DNA of 64,000 nucleotides from Plazaster borealis. Taxonomy: Eukaryota; Echinodermata; Asteroidea; Forcipulatida; Labidiasteridae. The DNA lies in the NCBI GenBank assembly GCA_021014325.1, contig CM037462.1:1458318-1522317 (forward strand), in the 5' to 3' direction. The translations under genes were made by a program, and so were the position numbers. This document shows positions 21,871 through 35,400 of the stretch, one piece after another; the stretch's first letter is position 1; each line of letters opens with the position of its first letter. The notes beneath the pieces were generated by a model, which was not told the DNA's origin, searched no databases, and worked only from the letters and a program-made list of their open reading frames with translations.

Positions 21871-23439
21871 GAGAGAGAGAGAGAGGCAGAAAGCACACAG
21901 AAAAAGCAAGGGGTAAACAATTAACAAAAGTATGTATAAAAATATGAGTTGCAAACACAAGGTCGTAAAAACTAGCAATCAGGTAGTACATGTAGTAAAA
22001 AGAAAAAGAAAAGAAAAGGCAACCAAGACCGAGATTTTGCGTGTCATTAATACAAAGTTTCCTCCAACATTTCCGCTCGTCGAGGGAAGATACAGGTGTC
22101 ATCTCTGGTCGCTGGAGAATACATCATTCCAATTCTTTGAAGTCTGTTAAAGACTTGTTTTCATCTATGAACTTTTATGAGTTCATTAAGGCAGCGGGAG
22201 ACAAAGAGGAAACAGTTGATTAATTGTACGTGATCTTTTAGCTGACTTAGCAAGCTTGTGATAATCACCTATCACATAAATCCGACGAGACCAGACAGAG
22301 ATACATACATTTGGTTTTGAATGATATGGAATCCCTTTGAACTGTGTCAATCATCCCAAAGTACAAATGACCTTTTTCTTTTCAACGAAAGTAATTTCAA
22401 TATCTCTATGAAAATTGTCATAATAACACGCATGAATGCCCCGCACGTATTGAAAAGCACAACTACCACAGTTAAACGAAACGGTCGCTGAAGCAGGTGC
22501 TTTTGCTTAAAAACAGCTAGCGAGGGCGGTTTACAATGGGAGTCATATAGTGTACTCTCGGGCATCATTCATCAATGATGGATCATTTCATTTGAGAATT
22601 GCTAGCAGGGTTATTGTTTGAAATTACTTCCCATGTGCCAATTGGATGACATTCATCAAAAAAACCTGTTCAAGCTTCGTTTTTTCAGCGAAGTCACTGT
22701 AGGGAGTGATCCGTCAAAATTTGTAACGGAAAGAATTGTGCCAATCAAAACTACAAAAAAGCTGGGAAGACAATCTATTTGTTACAACACAAAAAGTGTC
22801 TAGGTTCTCATTTGTGTCGTATCACTCAGAAATGTATAACGGGGACAAAATAGTCAGCTCTTGAAGGTAGGCTTAAAGCTTGTATTTTTCTTTTCAGGTT
22901 TGCAGGACAAGTGCTAATTTTCTTTTCATTTTGTGGCAGTTATTAATAACTTAGGAAGGGGTTATAATTAATATTTTACTGCAGAATTTGGTTTATTAGC
23001 ATAAAGGATTGCTTTGCCTTTCTTGACACCCTTGTGTTGATTCCACCATGAGAAGATAATGTAAAATTACATGACCCAGTTTTTCGCCGAAATTTTGGGT
23101 AAAAAAAAATAAAAAAATCTCTGAACAAAAAATGCGGAAAATGTCAAAACAAAAAACCTACAAAAACTTTTGCATTTTCCACAGACAATGCACAAAATAC
23201 ATGTAGCATGCAAAAATTGTTTGTACTATGGCTGATGGAATTTAGATAATGTTGGAATCCCGACAATAATTTATTTTGAGATTTTTTAATTAACTACCAC
23301 TAATCATTGGCAGATTGTTTTTCTACATTACCTTAAAAGAAATCTAGTAACACTCTTTAATCTACTAAAAAATAGCTAATTAAAATTTTAATCTAACGTT
23401 TTGGGGTCAATTGGCCAAAACTTTGACAATTTTTTGCAA
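21871..23439. other. Intergenic, nothing recognised
   Basis: GA repeat at 21870-21885 and unique sequence. Overlapping frames of 60-73 codons at 21.9-22.8 kb show no known motif. Confidence 0.4.
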
Positions 23440-23813
23440 TTTTAAAGGGTCTGTATACGTTTAGCAATGACTCTGAAAATTAATGGCAATAAAAACTTAA
23501 ATAGTATAAAGCATTTTGAGAAACTGTTCACTTCGAGGTACTGTGGTTATGGAAAAAGATATCAGTTTTTATCCCCCAAAATTTGAATCTGAGAAGCATT
23601 ACTGCAGTAACTTTTCTCAAATAGTGTATTCCAACTGCAGATTATTCTTCCTGCGTCGACATAACCACTCCAGATTTTCGGTAATATCTCAAAAACACTA
23701 CCACCTTTTGAAATGAAATTTCCACAGGTTAGTTTTATGGTATATATCTACAACTATATAGGATTGAAAGAAACAGTTGGCTCCAATTACCAAACGTATA
23801 CAGACCCTTTAAG
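23440..23813 (+). mobile_element. MITE-B
   Basis: AAAGGGTCTGTATACGTTTA start and CCAAACGTATACAGACCCTT end, close to perfect inverted repeats; hairpin AGAAGCATTACTGCAGTAAC in the middle. Confidence 0.86.
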
Positions 23814-23872
23814 GAGCCTGAATGAGTAAGGAAGGATCCTACTTGGTACATTTTAGCAAATCACTCACGGCC

Positions 23873-24016
23873 TCAGGCCGCATCCGAATTTGGGACTACA
23901 GCTACGGCTACGGCTATTGCTAAGGGTGTTGCTAAGGACGTCCTATTCTTCAACGCATGATGACGCGGAAATCTAGCCGTAGCTGTAGCTGTAGCTGCCA
24001 ATTCAGACACGGCCTG
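23873..24016. mobile_element. Element O, 0.15 kb before receptor exon 1
   Basis: CAGGCCGCATCCGAATTTGG to CCAATTCAGACACGGCCTG: inverted termini. Interior CAGCTACGGCTACGGCTATT and its inverse form a palindromic arm, GCTAAGGGTGTTGCTAAGGA in the middle. Confidence 0.68.
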
Positions 24017-24116
24017 AGTTATGGTCAATCAAATTTACAAACAAATATTGCATTTCAGGCCGACATTAATGAATGAAATTGTTCTTGATTTACCCCCCCC
24101 CCCCCATTTGTTACAG

Positions 24117-24304
24117 GTGTGATTCTTTCTCTTCAACTCGCCTTCCCGTAAACTGCAGCTGAATAATGGGTGGTCTCCGATCTACAAGTTTGTCTGGATC
24201 AAACGATGGGAATCTGAAACTGCCAGTTCTTTCGTACATCTTGATTTTGTTACATGTGTACATGTACGTGGTTGTCGGAGTGTCCATAAGGACTGACGAT
24301 GGTT
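24117..24304 (+). CDS. Receptor exon 1: leader and signal peptide (coding from 24166)
   Basis: The ATG at 24166 has A at -3 and G at +4, and an in-frame TGA lies at 24160-24162, so this is the first usable start. It encodes 46 codons plus one base, with a hydrophobic core VLSYILILLHVYMYVVVGVS as signal peptide. The donor is GTT|GTAAGT after 24304 (phase 1). A pyrimidine tract with TTACAG ending at 24116 looks like an acceptor, which implies at least one non-coding exon further upstream. An alternative acceptor (CTGCAG) ends at 24158. Confidence 0.78.
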
Positions 24305-26416
24305 GTAAGTTGACATGTTAATCAGTACTAACAATGTTTATTCTTATTTTATAAACAAGTGTAACAGTTCTACCCATGCACAAGCTAGTGTACCGGGTCG
24401 GTACGGACGATTTGTGTGCTGAGACATGCAAATTGTGGCCGATACGCAAAACAAACAAAAAATATATTTTTATAAATAAAAAAAATAAAAATACTTTAGA
24501 TTAAGTTCACAAAAACCATCAAGATATTAACAATTTAGAATGCTCAGATTGCACAATAGGGCTTTTAAAACAAGTAGAAAACATTCCGAAGACCTGGTTT
24601 CAATTCCGAGGCTTAGGCCAAACCTCAAAAATTTGGGTCAAGAATACCCCCACAGTTTTGAGAAATCCTGGGGAGAACCCTGAGTTAAAAATAATCTGTA
24701 TCCCACAATCTGTAATCTTTACTCCTTGACACAAACCCATTTAACCCCCAAGATCTACGGTATGATATGAGATCCGATAGTATAAGTTATCACACGCGCG
24801 CTCGTGGAATACGGAAAAATATAGCGCTTCTGCATCCCATATCCATTGAGGCCGAAGGCCGAGTTGGATATGGGACGCAGATGCGCTATATTTTTCCGTA
24901 TTCCAGGAGCGCGCGTGTGGTAACGAATTTATCTTCAAGCAAACACGCCACTTTTGAATTTACCTAAACTTCTTATAAGCTGTACGCTTTGCGTACAGCT
25001 TATAAAAGCGCAATACGCGGAGTTAGAACACACAATACGCAAATTGTGATATGGGCTGTGCGATATAAGTTTATATCGCACTCCTTGTTGCTATGGATCG
25101 ACCAATCAGAATCGAGGATCCAAGCCTGCTTGAAGATAATAACAACAACAATGAAACGACAGCATGAACATTTTACCAAGTTCTAAATTTGCATCGGGGA
25201 TAAAGAAAAACAATTGAACGGTTCCAAAAACCAAAGGTATACATTCGCTTTAAAACACCCGAGGACCAGTCGAAATTCTCTCCAGGCTTCAGATCATTTA
25301 TACACATCTTGCTTTCATGTTTATTTTTAATTTTTTGTGTATTTAGTAAACTTGACAGCAGTACAGAAAGTTTATCTTGTCAACACCACTATACGGATCA
25401 ACTGCAGTTTAAATGACTCCAATCAGAGGACTAACGCCACTGACTTCATGTGGACCTTCGATGGGGAAGTAGTTAATGCGACGACGCCCCAGCTTGTCAT
25501 TGAGAGAGCGCAGTTTGAGGACAGCGGCGTTTATGAATGCAAAGTGGGTGGGCCCACCCAGGAGGAAGATATCAGATGGGATGTCAAAGTTGGGTGTAAG
25601 TAAATTTTCAGTGTTAATTCAAGGGAATAAAAATGCTATATTCTACCCAGACTTTCTATGGGATTTGTAAAGTTTTTTGAAGAAATGTTTGACTTTATTT
25701 CCCATAAAAAAAAAAAACTTCAGGGAATCAACAACCATCGAGCTGTTCAAGTCTCGCCCTTGAGATTTATCTTTTCAAACAGTATTTTTGTAATGTGTAA
25801 CTTAAAGGTATCGTACACATTTGGTAATGACTCAAAACAAATATTAGCATAAAAACTGACTTGGTAACAAGCAACGGAGAGCTGTTGATAGTATAAAACA
25901 TTGTGAGAAACGACTCCCTCTGAAGTAACGTAGTTTTTGAGTAAGAGGTAATTTCTCACTAAAATAATAAAAACTTCTTGCAAGAAGTTTTTATTATTCT
26001 ATCTGAAAGCACACAAATTTGTACAACAAGGGTGTTTTTTCTCTCATCATTTTCTTGCAACTTCGATGACCAATTGAGCCCAAATTTTCACAGGCTTGTT
26101 ATTTTATGCGTATGTTGGGATACACCAAGTGAGAACACTGGTCTTTGACAATTTCCAAACGTGTACGATGCCTTTAATGAAAGTTTTTATCTATTATTCA
26201 ATTTCTACAACTATTTTTAACTAGTTCATCTTTTTAGCTACTGTGTATTTGACTGGTCCAGATGTAAATTTTGTAAAATGTTCGGTTTTTTAATTTTATT
26301 TTGTTTAATCCATTTGCTTGTATTCAGCCCCTTGAGGCGGAGCTGATCTGCCACTGTTTGCGCTTTATAAATGTATATTTATTATTATTATTATTACAGA
26401 GTAATAATTATAATAA

Positions 26417-26447
<31 letters not shown>

Positions 26448-29400
26448 ATTAACAATACTGAGTTCTTATGTAGTGCTTTATCACACCCGATGGGCATCTC
26501 AAAGCGCTCAGTATGTTTTCCTGCAAGGTTTTTGGAGCCTATGTTTGAAGTAGAGAATGTCCCGGTCACAGACAGGAAACATTTAGAGAGTATGAGACTT
26601 ATTGCTTTACATAGCACCATGTAATGGTTTACAAGGTGCTGTGGCGCAATATATGCAGCCAATCAAACCAGGAACACAGAACACCGGGGCGAACTTCTTC
26701 TCTTTACGATAAGTGCACTGGGTTCTTTTACGTGCATTACACAACACACAATACCTACGGCTTGCTCAAGGACACAAGTGTCACGACCGGGACTCGAACC
26801 CACACTCTGCTGATCAGAAACACCAGAGCTTGAGTCCGGTGTTCCTATCTGTATACAGTGCTAAACACACATCGGTGTAAGGGTAAACCCAAATATTATT
26901 CTTCATCTCTGATTTCTGATTTATCACTATTATGGAGGACCCTTTTTTCTTGTTGCTGTCCACAGTACCTCCGACAAAGGCCACGGACATAAGATGTGAT
27001 AGCTATGACTTTCGATTGTTGAACTGTTCATGGGAAAATGGAAGGTCTACAAACATTGAGACTACTCATGTACTGCAGTATTCAAAAAATTATTATTTTG
27101 AGTAAGTTTAGATACGTATTAAATCACTCTTGGTCAAATGTAATCAGAGAAATTATTTCGAATTACGCTTTGAAAAAAAAAAAACTGTCAGAAAGGAGGT
27201 GTAATGACAACATATGAATGATTGGTAATTGACAATTCAATTATTGTTGGGGTTTGTTTTTTTCAATCTTAAATTTCATATTAACCGATAGTGCCGAGGA
27301 TTCCTGCGCCGCCCAGGCAAGGGTCCCGCCTAGGCCCGCGACTTAGGCAGACCATCGCCCGGTGTGCCCCCTCGATCCTCCTTGAGACATGGACCGAGTC
27401 TGACCGGCCACCTGGTGGGGAACGTAGCTCCGCGGGCCCCCATGAGAAGGCCTCCAACTCAGCGCCAATCCTCTGAAAAAATCTCTGAAATGTTGTCAGA
27501 GTTGAGAAAATAACATTTAAGATACCAAAATCACCATTCCAATTGCCGACTGATTTTTCTTCACCTTCTTCTCTAGACGGGCATCCTAAGACCTACTGGT
27601 CTCAGTGCTAAGCGTTTTTGGAGAATAATTTGGTTTCATTACCAGAAAGTTATTATAATAATAATTTCACTGTAAACCAAGTCATCTTTTCAGTCTGGCT
27701 AATGCAATCATTGTGAGTCCATTGAACTGTGATTTTTGTTTTTTTCTTAAACTCTGGTTGTGTCTTTCTAGAGACTCAATATCTCAATAAAAATGTGGCA
27801 AGAATCGCTCTTTAAAGGCATCGTACACGTTTGGAAATTGTCAAAGACCAGTGTTCTCACTTGGTGTATCCCAACACATGCATAAAATAACAAGCCTGTG
27901 AAAATTTGGGCTCAATTGGTCATCGAAGTTGCAAGAAAATGATGAAAGAAAAAACACCCTTGTTATACAAATTTGTGTGCTTTCAGATAGAATAATAAAA
28001 ACTTCTTGCAAGAAGTTTTTATTATTTTAGTGAGAAATTACCCCTTTCTCAAAAACTACGTTACTTCAGAGGGAGTCGTTTCTCACAATGATTTATACTA
28101 TCAACAGCTCTCCGTTGCTTGTTACCAAGTCAGTTTTTATGCTAATATTTGTTTTGAGTCATTACCAAACGTGTACGATACCTTTAATTGCAAAACATAT
28201 TCACAATTGGATTTATGTTGTGGTAGTAATTGCTTTGATTGACCTGTATTTCTAAAAAGAAAGTGTTAGTTATAGACCTTTATCATGGTGCAGCCATCTT
28301 GATTTTCTCCCATCCAATTCAATGCAACCAAACCGAGGCTGGAAGGTGAAATAGTCTGGTTCCTTTTTGTACAACGAATATTAGCATCCATTACTGTTAC
28401 TGGATGCAGGGAACATGACCAAGATGGTGGCAACATGATAAAGGTCTATAGGATGCATAATCATCCTTTGGACAATTACATTGCCCAGGTTTATGCAAAT
28501 TTGGAAACTAAATGTCACGGTCCAGATGGGCACCCTGCAGTGTAATATCCCTTTATTTATTTTTCAGCGAGGGAAATACTCATTATTGCCAAAGGAATCA
28601 GAAATGTGGAAGTAAACCCTTGCTTAACAATTTTTATGTTCGAGTCAACTCTTCAAATGCCCTGGCTGTTGATGGAGTCCAAAGTGAACGAACAAGTTTT
28701 GACACCAAGGACATTAGTAAGTATATTTGTTTCCCTCATTTGAAAAAAACAAAACAATGTACAGAATTTGTAGTTGTTGACAATTAACCACTTCATGTGG
28801 AGGTGAGTCCAAGTGTTCTGAGATTCCAGCATACCATAAGTGCAGTCGACTAAAGTCACCTATGGTAAGGAAGAGGGGGTATGAGTGCAGTCGACTAAAG
28901 TTACCTATGGTAAGGAAGAGGGGGTATGAGTGCAGTCGACTAAAGTCACCTATGGTAAGGAAGAGGGGTATGAGTGCAGTCGACTAAAGTCACCTATGGT
29001 AAGGAAGAGGGGGTATGAGTGCAGTCGATTAAAGTCACCTATGGTAAGGAAGAGGGGTATGAGTGCAGTCGACTAAAGTCCCCTATGGTAAGGAAGAGGG
29101 GGTTTGAGTGCATTCGATTAAAGTCACCTATGGTAAGGAAGAGGGGTATGAGTGCAGTCGACTAAAGTCCCCTATGGTAAGGAAGAGGGGTATGAGTGCA
29201 GTCAACTAAAGTCACCTACGGTAAGGAAGAGGGGTATGAGTGCAGTCGACTAAAGTCACCTATGGTAAAGAAAGGGAAAAAGCCCGAACACTTTTAAAGT
29301 GGCGTGTTGTGGTCAAGCGGTATAGTTCACCAGACCCAAGCTATGGTGTTGTCAGCAGTAGAGTGTGGGTTCAATACCCTGTCATGACACTTGTGCCCTT

Positions 29401-32400
29401 GAGCAATTGCTTCGTAAAGAGCTTGGAAGGTAGTTCATTCTGCTTTACCAGCCAGGCTCCTAGTGGATGCTACCCATGCCTACATCCTTACGGACTGTGA
29501 AGGTGGGTAACCCTGTTTCAGCCCCAGGAGTAGGTGGCAACGTGCCCCTGGTGGCAGTTGATTTGGGTCGATAGCCTTAATCGGTTAAGTGTAGCCCTCT
29601 GGCCTTGTGATGTTAGGCGATCTGTCATATTTTTTTTTTTAAAGTGTAATTAATCCTTGTCTTGATTTTTTCTTCATCCAGTGACTATAACTCCAATACG
29701 CTCTCCAAGTATAACAAATGCAACGCGCACCTCACTTCAAGTGTCATGGCTTCCATCTGAGGAATATTCAAGATATGCTTATGTTAGACGAAAATATACC
29801 TGTTATTCAGTGAAGTATCAACTAGAGAATATGCAGCAGGGGAAACATGACGAGGTAATTCTAACGGGAGATTTTGGGGGACACTGGGGGGGGGGGCAGC
29901 AGAAATAGATTTTTTATAAATAATTTCACAAAAAACATAAAAAGAAAACCATATAGAATGCTCCAGATTACACAGTAGGGCTTTTAAAACCAAGATAAAC
30001 ACCAAGTAATAAAACATTCCGAAGACCTTGTTGCAAAATTAGCGTGCTTCGGCCAAACATAAAACAAAATTGGGTCCAGAATGCCCCACAGTTTTGAAAA
30101 AAACCTGGGGAGAACCCTGGAAAGAGGTCAAATCTTATGCCCATTTGTGGCCGTATTGGGCATTTTGGTAAAGGCTGCTTGCAGCTACTGTGGTCTCTGA
30201 AGGATTATGTCTTCAAACGATTGTTTGAAAATCACAATATTTTTGTTTTTGTTTCAGTTACAGTGTCATGACAACAATTTGAACATCACTGGCCTTAAAG
30301 CAAATAGTGTGTACACTATCGGCATAACTGTGAAATATTCACTCTATAATCTGCAAAGTAAAGAAATCATGCTTCGAGGGAAGACAAAGGAAATAGGTAA
30401 ACAGGAATTGTGTGAGTTCGTTTTTTGTCATACGGGAAGACTGTTGTGTTCGAATCCCAGTCAGGTAGATTTATTATCCATGAGACTCTGCACAATTTGA
30501 GGACACAGTGATTTATCATACAGAAAGATAGCAGGTTCGAATCCCACCCGAGATACCTTTAGATTTGTATCCGCAGGTCTCGGCAAAATCATGACGCCTT
30601 TGTCTTTGGGCAAGAAACTTAACTATTGCTTCTCATCACCCTGTGAGGGTAGAGTTAGTTGATGAGAACGATTAGCAACCTGTATGCCCATTTGGCTGTT
30701 GGTGCTGCATACTCCTAAGGAGCTGTGTGATGGTTTCAGTACTTAAGGCCCAATGAACTGGGTTACTTTAATACAGTACAATGGCTTTAAATACGCCTTA
30801 TAAATGCCTAGTATTATAATATTTTATTTATTATTATTTATTTGATTACACATCCAGCAGCACAACTAGCGCTAATAACAGGATGAGTATGAAACGAGAA
30901 GAAAAAGAAAAGATAGACAAGACAAAAAAAATGCTCAGTTTTAGATGTGGGAGAAAAACCCCAAATGGGGGAAAACCCACGCAATCAGGTAGGGACTGAA
31001 AACCCAATCCACATGCGAGGCTTCCGGTCTGAGGTGGGATTCGAACCAGGGTTCACAGAGGTGAAAGGCAGGGAAAGAAACCACTGAGCCAACCTGATAA
31101 TATTGATTCCCAACACAATTGTAAAACCTTTTTCTCTACCAGTCAAGCTCGGGTTCATTGATTTGAAAGGAAGATAGCGGAATAATCAAATAGTTGTAAA
31201 ACAGTATAGACCTCTTGCACAACGCGCAGCGTACTCGTAAGCGCCTATCCTGGGTGGCCTTTTGGGTGTCAAAATCGTATACAAACATGCACAAAAGAGA
31301 GTTGACTCCCAAAATGACGCGCATTGTTCGGAGGCGCGTTCTGTGTTGTGTAAGGAGTCTATAGGAATCAATCCCTTGCATAACGCGAAACGCTACAGGT
31401 ACGCTGAGGTCACACGCACATTCTTACGCACAAAGAACAGCTATCGTCCAATGATCTACCTCCTTTTTGAGAGGGGGACGTCATATGCAAGGGGTCTATA
31501 CGCTAGTAAGCAAATTATGTGTTTTGCTTGTCTCTTCAGCACCAGAGGCTGGAGTGAATCTCAAACTTCTCTGCCCGAGGATTGAAGATACCAATGAAGC
31601 TCTTCTTAGTTGGACGGTAAGACAACATTACTGTTATAATGGAGGATAAAGGAATGCATCCTACAAAAAAATATTTATTAATTATCATGTCTGGGGGAGT
31701 GTTAATCAACTCAAGCCCAAGGGGTATGGTCGGTGGTGAATGGTTCTGTACCAGTCAAACGATTGTTTAATAGAACCACGACCACGGCCAAATTTCATAG
31801 AGCTGCTCAAGTGGAAAAAACTGCTTAAACAATTTCTGCTGTGCAAAAATAAGCAGGATACCGGCCACAGGTGTTACACGTCAGATGGTAATTTGGCTGG
31901 TAACCTTATTCTGGTATTTTGTTGTGTTTAGCTACTTTTTGTGCATATGCAGCTCTGTGAAACTGGGCACTGATCGTGCCAAGATCCCCCCAAGAAAGTG
32001 GGTTTTAAGTAAATATTTGTCTTTATTCTTTTATCTTATGTTGTTCTTTGTACTGAGTAAGTTGGAAAAGGACTGTAATTTACTTTAGTTCTGGAGTTGA
32101 GAGGTTTTACAGTCACGTGATGTTATGACGTGACTATGTGTTTAAGACGCCATATTGCCGGTCAATGACCAGCGGTAAGATCCTAACCCTGACCGGCAAG
32201 ATGGCTGCCGTTGCGGTAGGCATGGCTATTGTGACGTCAGCTGTAAAACCTCATAGAGTTATGGATTTAAAGGCACTAAACATGTTTGGAAATTGTCAAA
32301 GACCAGTGTTCTCACTTGGTGTATCCCAACATATGCATAAAATAACAAGCCTGTGAAAATTTTGGCTCAATTGGTCATCAAAGTTGCAAGAAAATGATGA

Positions 32401-35400
32401 AAGAAAAAACACCCTTCTTTGTACAAATTTGTGTGCTTTCAGATAGGAATAAAAAACTTCTTGCAAGAAGTTTTTATTATTTTAGTGAGAAATTACCTCT
32501 TTCTCAAAAACTACGTTGCTTCAGAGGGAGTCGTTTCCTACAATGTTTTATACTATCAACAGCTCTCTGTTGCTCGTTACCAAGTAAGTTTTTATGCTAA
32601 TATTTGTTTTGAGTCATTACCAAACGTGTACGATGCCTTTAATGACTGTTGAGGCACGGCTGATCATTTAAACTTACCTCCTAAAATTTGGAGCATGAAT
32701 TTAGACATTTTAGTCAGCAATGACTCTCACCCTGTATAAAATGAGAGAATATACGATGCATTGGTGGAGGAGGGGGGGGACTCCCCCCGCCCATCACCCA
32801 CTTCCTGTCAAGCCCCTTATGAAATGCACTGCTCACATTTATCCAAGAAGTTTCAGTTCATTTATTTTCATTTATTTCATTTATTTCATTTATTTACTTT
32901 ATTTCATTTATTGCATTTATTTCATTTGTTTCATTTGTTTCATTTGTTTCATTTGTTTCATTTGTTTCATTGATTTCATTGATTTCATTGATTTCATTGA
33001 TTTCATTGATTTCATTGATTTCATTGATTTCATTGATTTCATTGATTTCATTGATTTCATTGATTTCATTGATTTCATTAATTTAATTGATTTAATTGAT
33101 TTAATTGATTTAATTGATTTAATTGTTTCATTTGTTTCATTTGTTTCATTTGTTTCATTTGTTTCATTTGTTTCATTTGTTTCATTCGTTTCATTTGTTT
33201 CATTTGTTTCATTTATTTCATTGATTTTCATTGATTTAATTTATTTCATTTCATTTATTTATTTCATTTATTAATTCTGGTTTTGAAGCCAAGGACTCTC
33301 AGAAAAGAGAACTTAATCACTGTACTAGCCAAGAACCCCATGGAGAGAATATAAAGAAGGAAGTTTCAGTTTTAGATGTGGGAAGTAAACCCCAGAGAAA
33401 TTTTCTAGGGAAAAACCCACGCTGTCAGGTAGGAACTGAAAACCCAATCCACATCGTCCCCTCGGTGTGATTTCAACCAGGGTTCCTAGAGGTGGAAGGT
33501 GAGAAAAGATACCTCTACACCAACCTGACCATCCCAAAAGTTTACAAGAAGTTTGATTGAAAAAACCTCTTCCCTCAGGAGGACCATGTGTATACATGTA
33601 CATTGAAACGATATCTGTTCATGTCTTTTTTCTGTAACAGCCCTTTCCTGAGGACAAGAGCAACGGCAAGATTCTTAGCTACGACATCACTAAAAACTCA
33701 TCTGTCATAAGAAAGGACCCTAATGTCACTGAACATCGGCTTCAAGGTAATTCTAGTGTAATGCACCAGACTGATGAGGCAGGGCTTGAAATTAACACTG
33801 GACCGCAGGCCAGTGTTTTTGGCTTCGGGCCAGTAAACTCATGACTGGTCAAGTCTGGCGGTCTTGTGTTTTTGATCAAAATGTTGACTTTTAATTCAGT
33901 CTGAAAAAAATTGTTCAATTCTGTTGAGTATTGAAGAATACTTGCCCACGATGAATGCAAATGAGATCAACCTTCTCTAAGTGTTTTTTTTTTCAAAATT
34001 AAAACGGTTAAAATGTTGGACGGTGCAATTACTTCTTCTCCTCTCATTTCAACTCTGGTCTTGTCAACAAAAGTCTGGTCCAGTAAATATTTTGAGCTAC
34101 AGGCCCTGCGGTCTTGTGGATTTTCCCGCCAAATTTGAACCTTGTGAGGCATGTTTGCATTGGGAAGGGGGAAAGGGTCCTCCTATTTTAGTTGAGAGTG
34201 TTTATTATTACCATCAGTCTCATTTGTTCTCACATCCTCGAGACTTCACGTTTTCTTGGTAGAAGTAAAGCAGTCACCAAATAATAATAATACTGCCTCT
34301 TATATAGCGCAATTCCAAAGAATGATCATTGTGCTTCAAACATTATTGCCCCTGGTCACTGGGCCATATATTTAATTCCATCTCATCTCCTTGGGGAGTA
34401 TACAGCCTGTGCTGCCAAGTATGTAGCGCACTAAGCTAAATCAATCACAAGAACCATCTCTGCCCTGGGTGATGAGAAGCAATTATAGTTGAGTCTCTTG
34501 CTCAAGGACACAGGTGTCATGACCGGGATTCGAACCCACACCCTGATGACTCAGCCACCAGAACTTGAATCCGATGCACTAAACCGCTCGGCCTGGGAGG
34601 AAGAAGTAGTGCACATTGTGTCCAAACCTGTAGTTTTGTTTTCCTGATGATGCACAGTCTCTGAGAGATGTTTTGGGTCTAGAATAATGGCGGAACCAAG
34701 GCCTCGATGCCCATTTTTCAGGAAGGTTCACAGATGTCAAATCTCAACCCTGCTGTAGATCTGTGAGCCTGCTCAAAATTTTGAACAGAGATGACACCAG
34801 TGTGACCTTTACTTCCGGTCGGAAATTGTACGTTAAATCTCACGCCAATTGACGCACATTTAAAGCGCCTACATTTCAATTGCATGCGTTAAATGTACAT
34901 GTACTCCTCACATTTGTCCCTATTTTATCTAGATGTTTCCCCAGTGCTTTCGGGACTACTTTCGATTTCACCTGCCAAATTATTGTTATTATTATTATTA
35001 TTATTATCATTATTATAGAGGCGTTTTCTTTATGTTATGTCACATCAGCAGCCGAGGTCCCTTCTCTCAAACCATGTTGTATTTCTATTGCAGGTGTAGA
35101 CTTGTACAGTGACTACAACATAACCATTGTGGCTCGTAATTCTGCCGGATCATCGGACATCGATGAATGCTACATTCCTGCCTTACCTCATGGTAATCCA
35201 TTTATGCATTATGTATTCAATAGAAATGGAGCACGGCGAATGCTGAGCTCAGTTGTCGTCTGTGTCTGCGGTGCACGCCCTCTATGTCAGCTGTGGAGGT
35301 AGACTAGAGTGCCAATGTAGAAATAGAACACGGCGAATGCTGAGCTCAGTTGTCATCTGTGTCTGCGGTGCACGCCCTCTATGTCAGCTGTGGAGGTAGA

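Noticed and set aside
21770..22102. 110-codon minus-strand frame that looks membrane-spanning
   Set aside because: Hydrophobicity comes from GA/AAAG-rich DNA read antisense, and part of it is MITE-D.
26371..26553. Ile/Tyr/Asn-rich frames in receptor intron 2
   Set aside because: They come from the (TAA)n tail of SINE S1.
28839..29275. CRISPR-like regular repeats
   Set aside because: Units are contiguous tandem copies without unique spacers, in a eukaryotic intron.
32720..33274. 184-codon + strand frame (Phe/Ile-rich) and 104-codon minus-strand frame (Lys/Met/Glu/Thr-rich)
   Set aside because: Both are translations of the TTTCATT microsatellite; the repeat unit alone explains the open frames.
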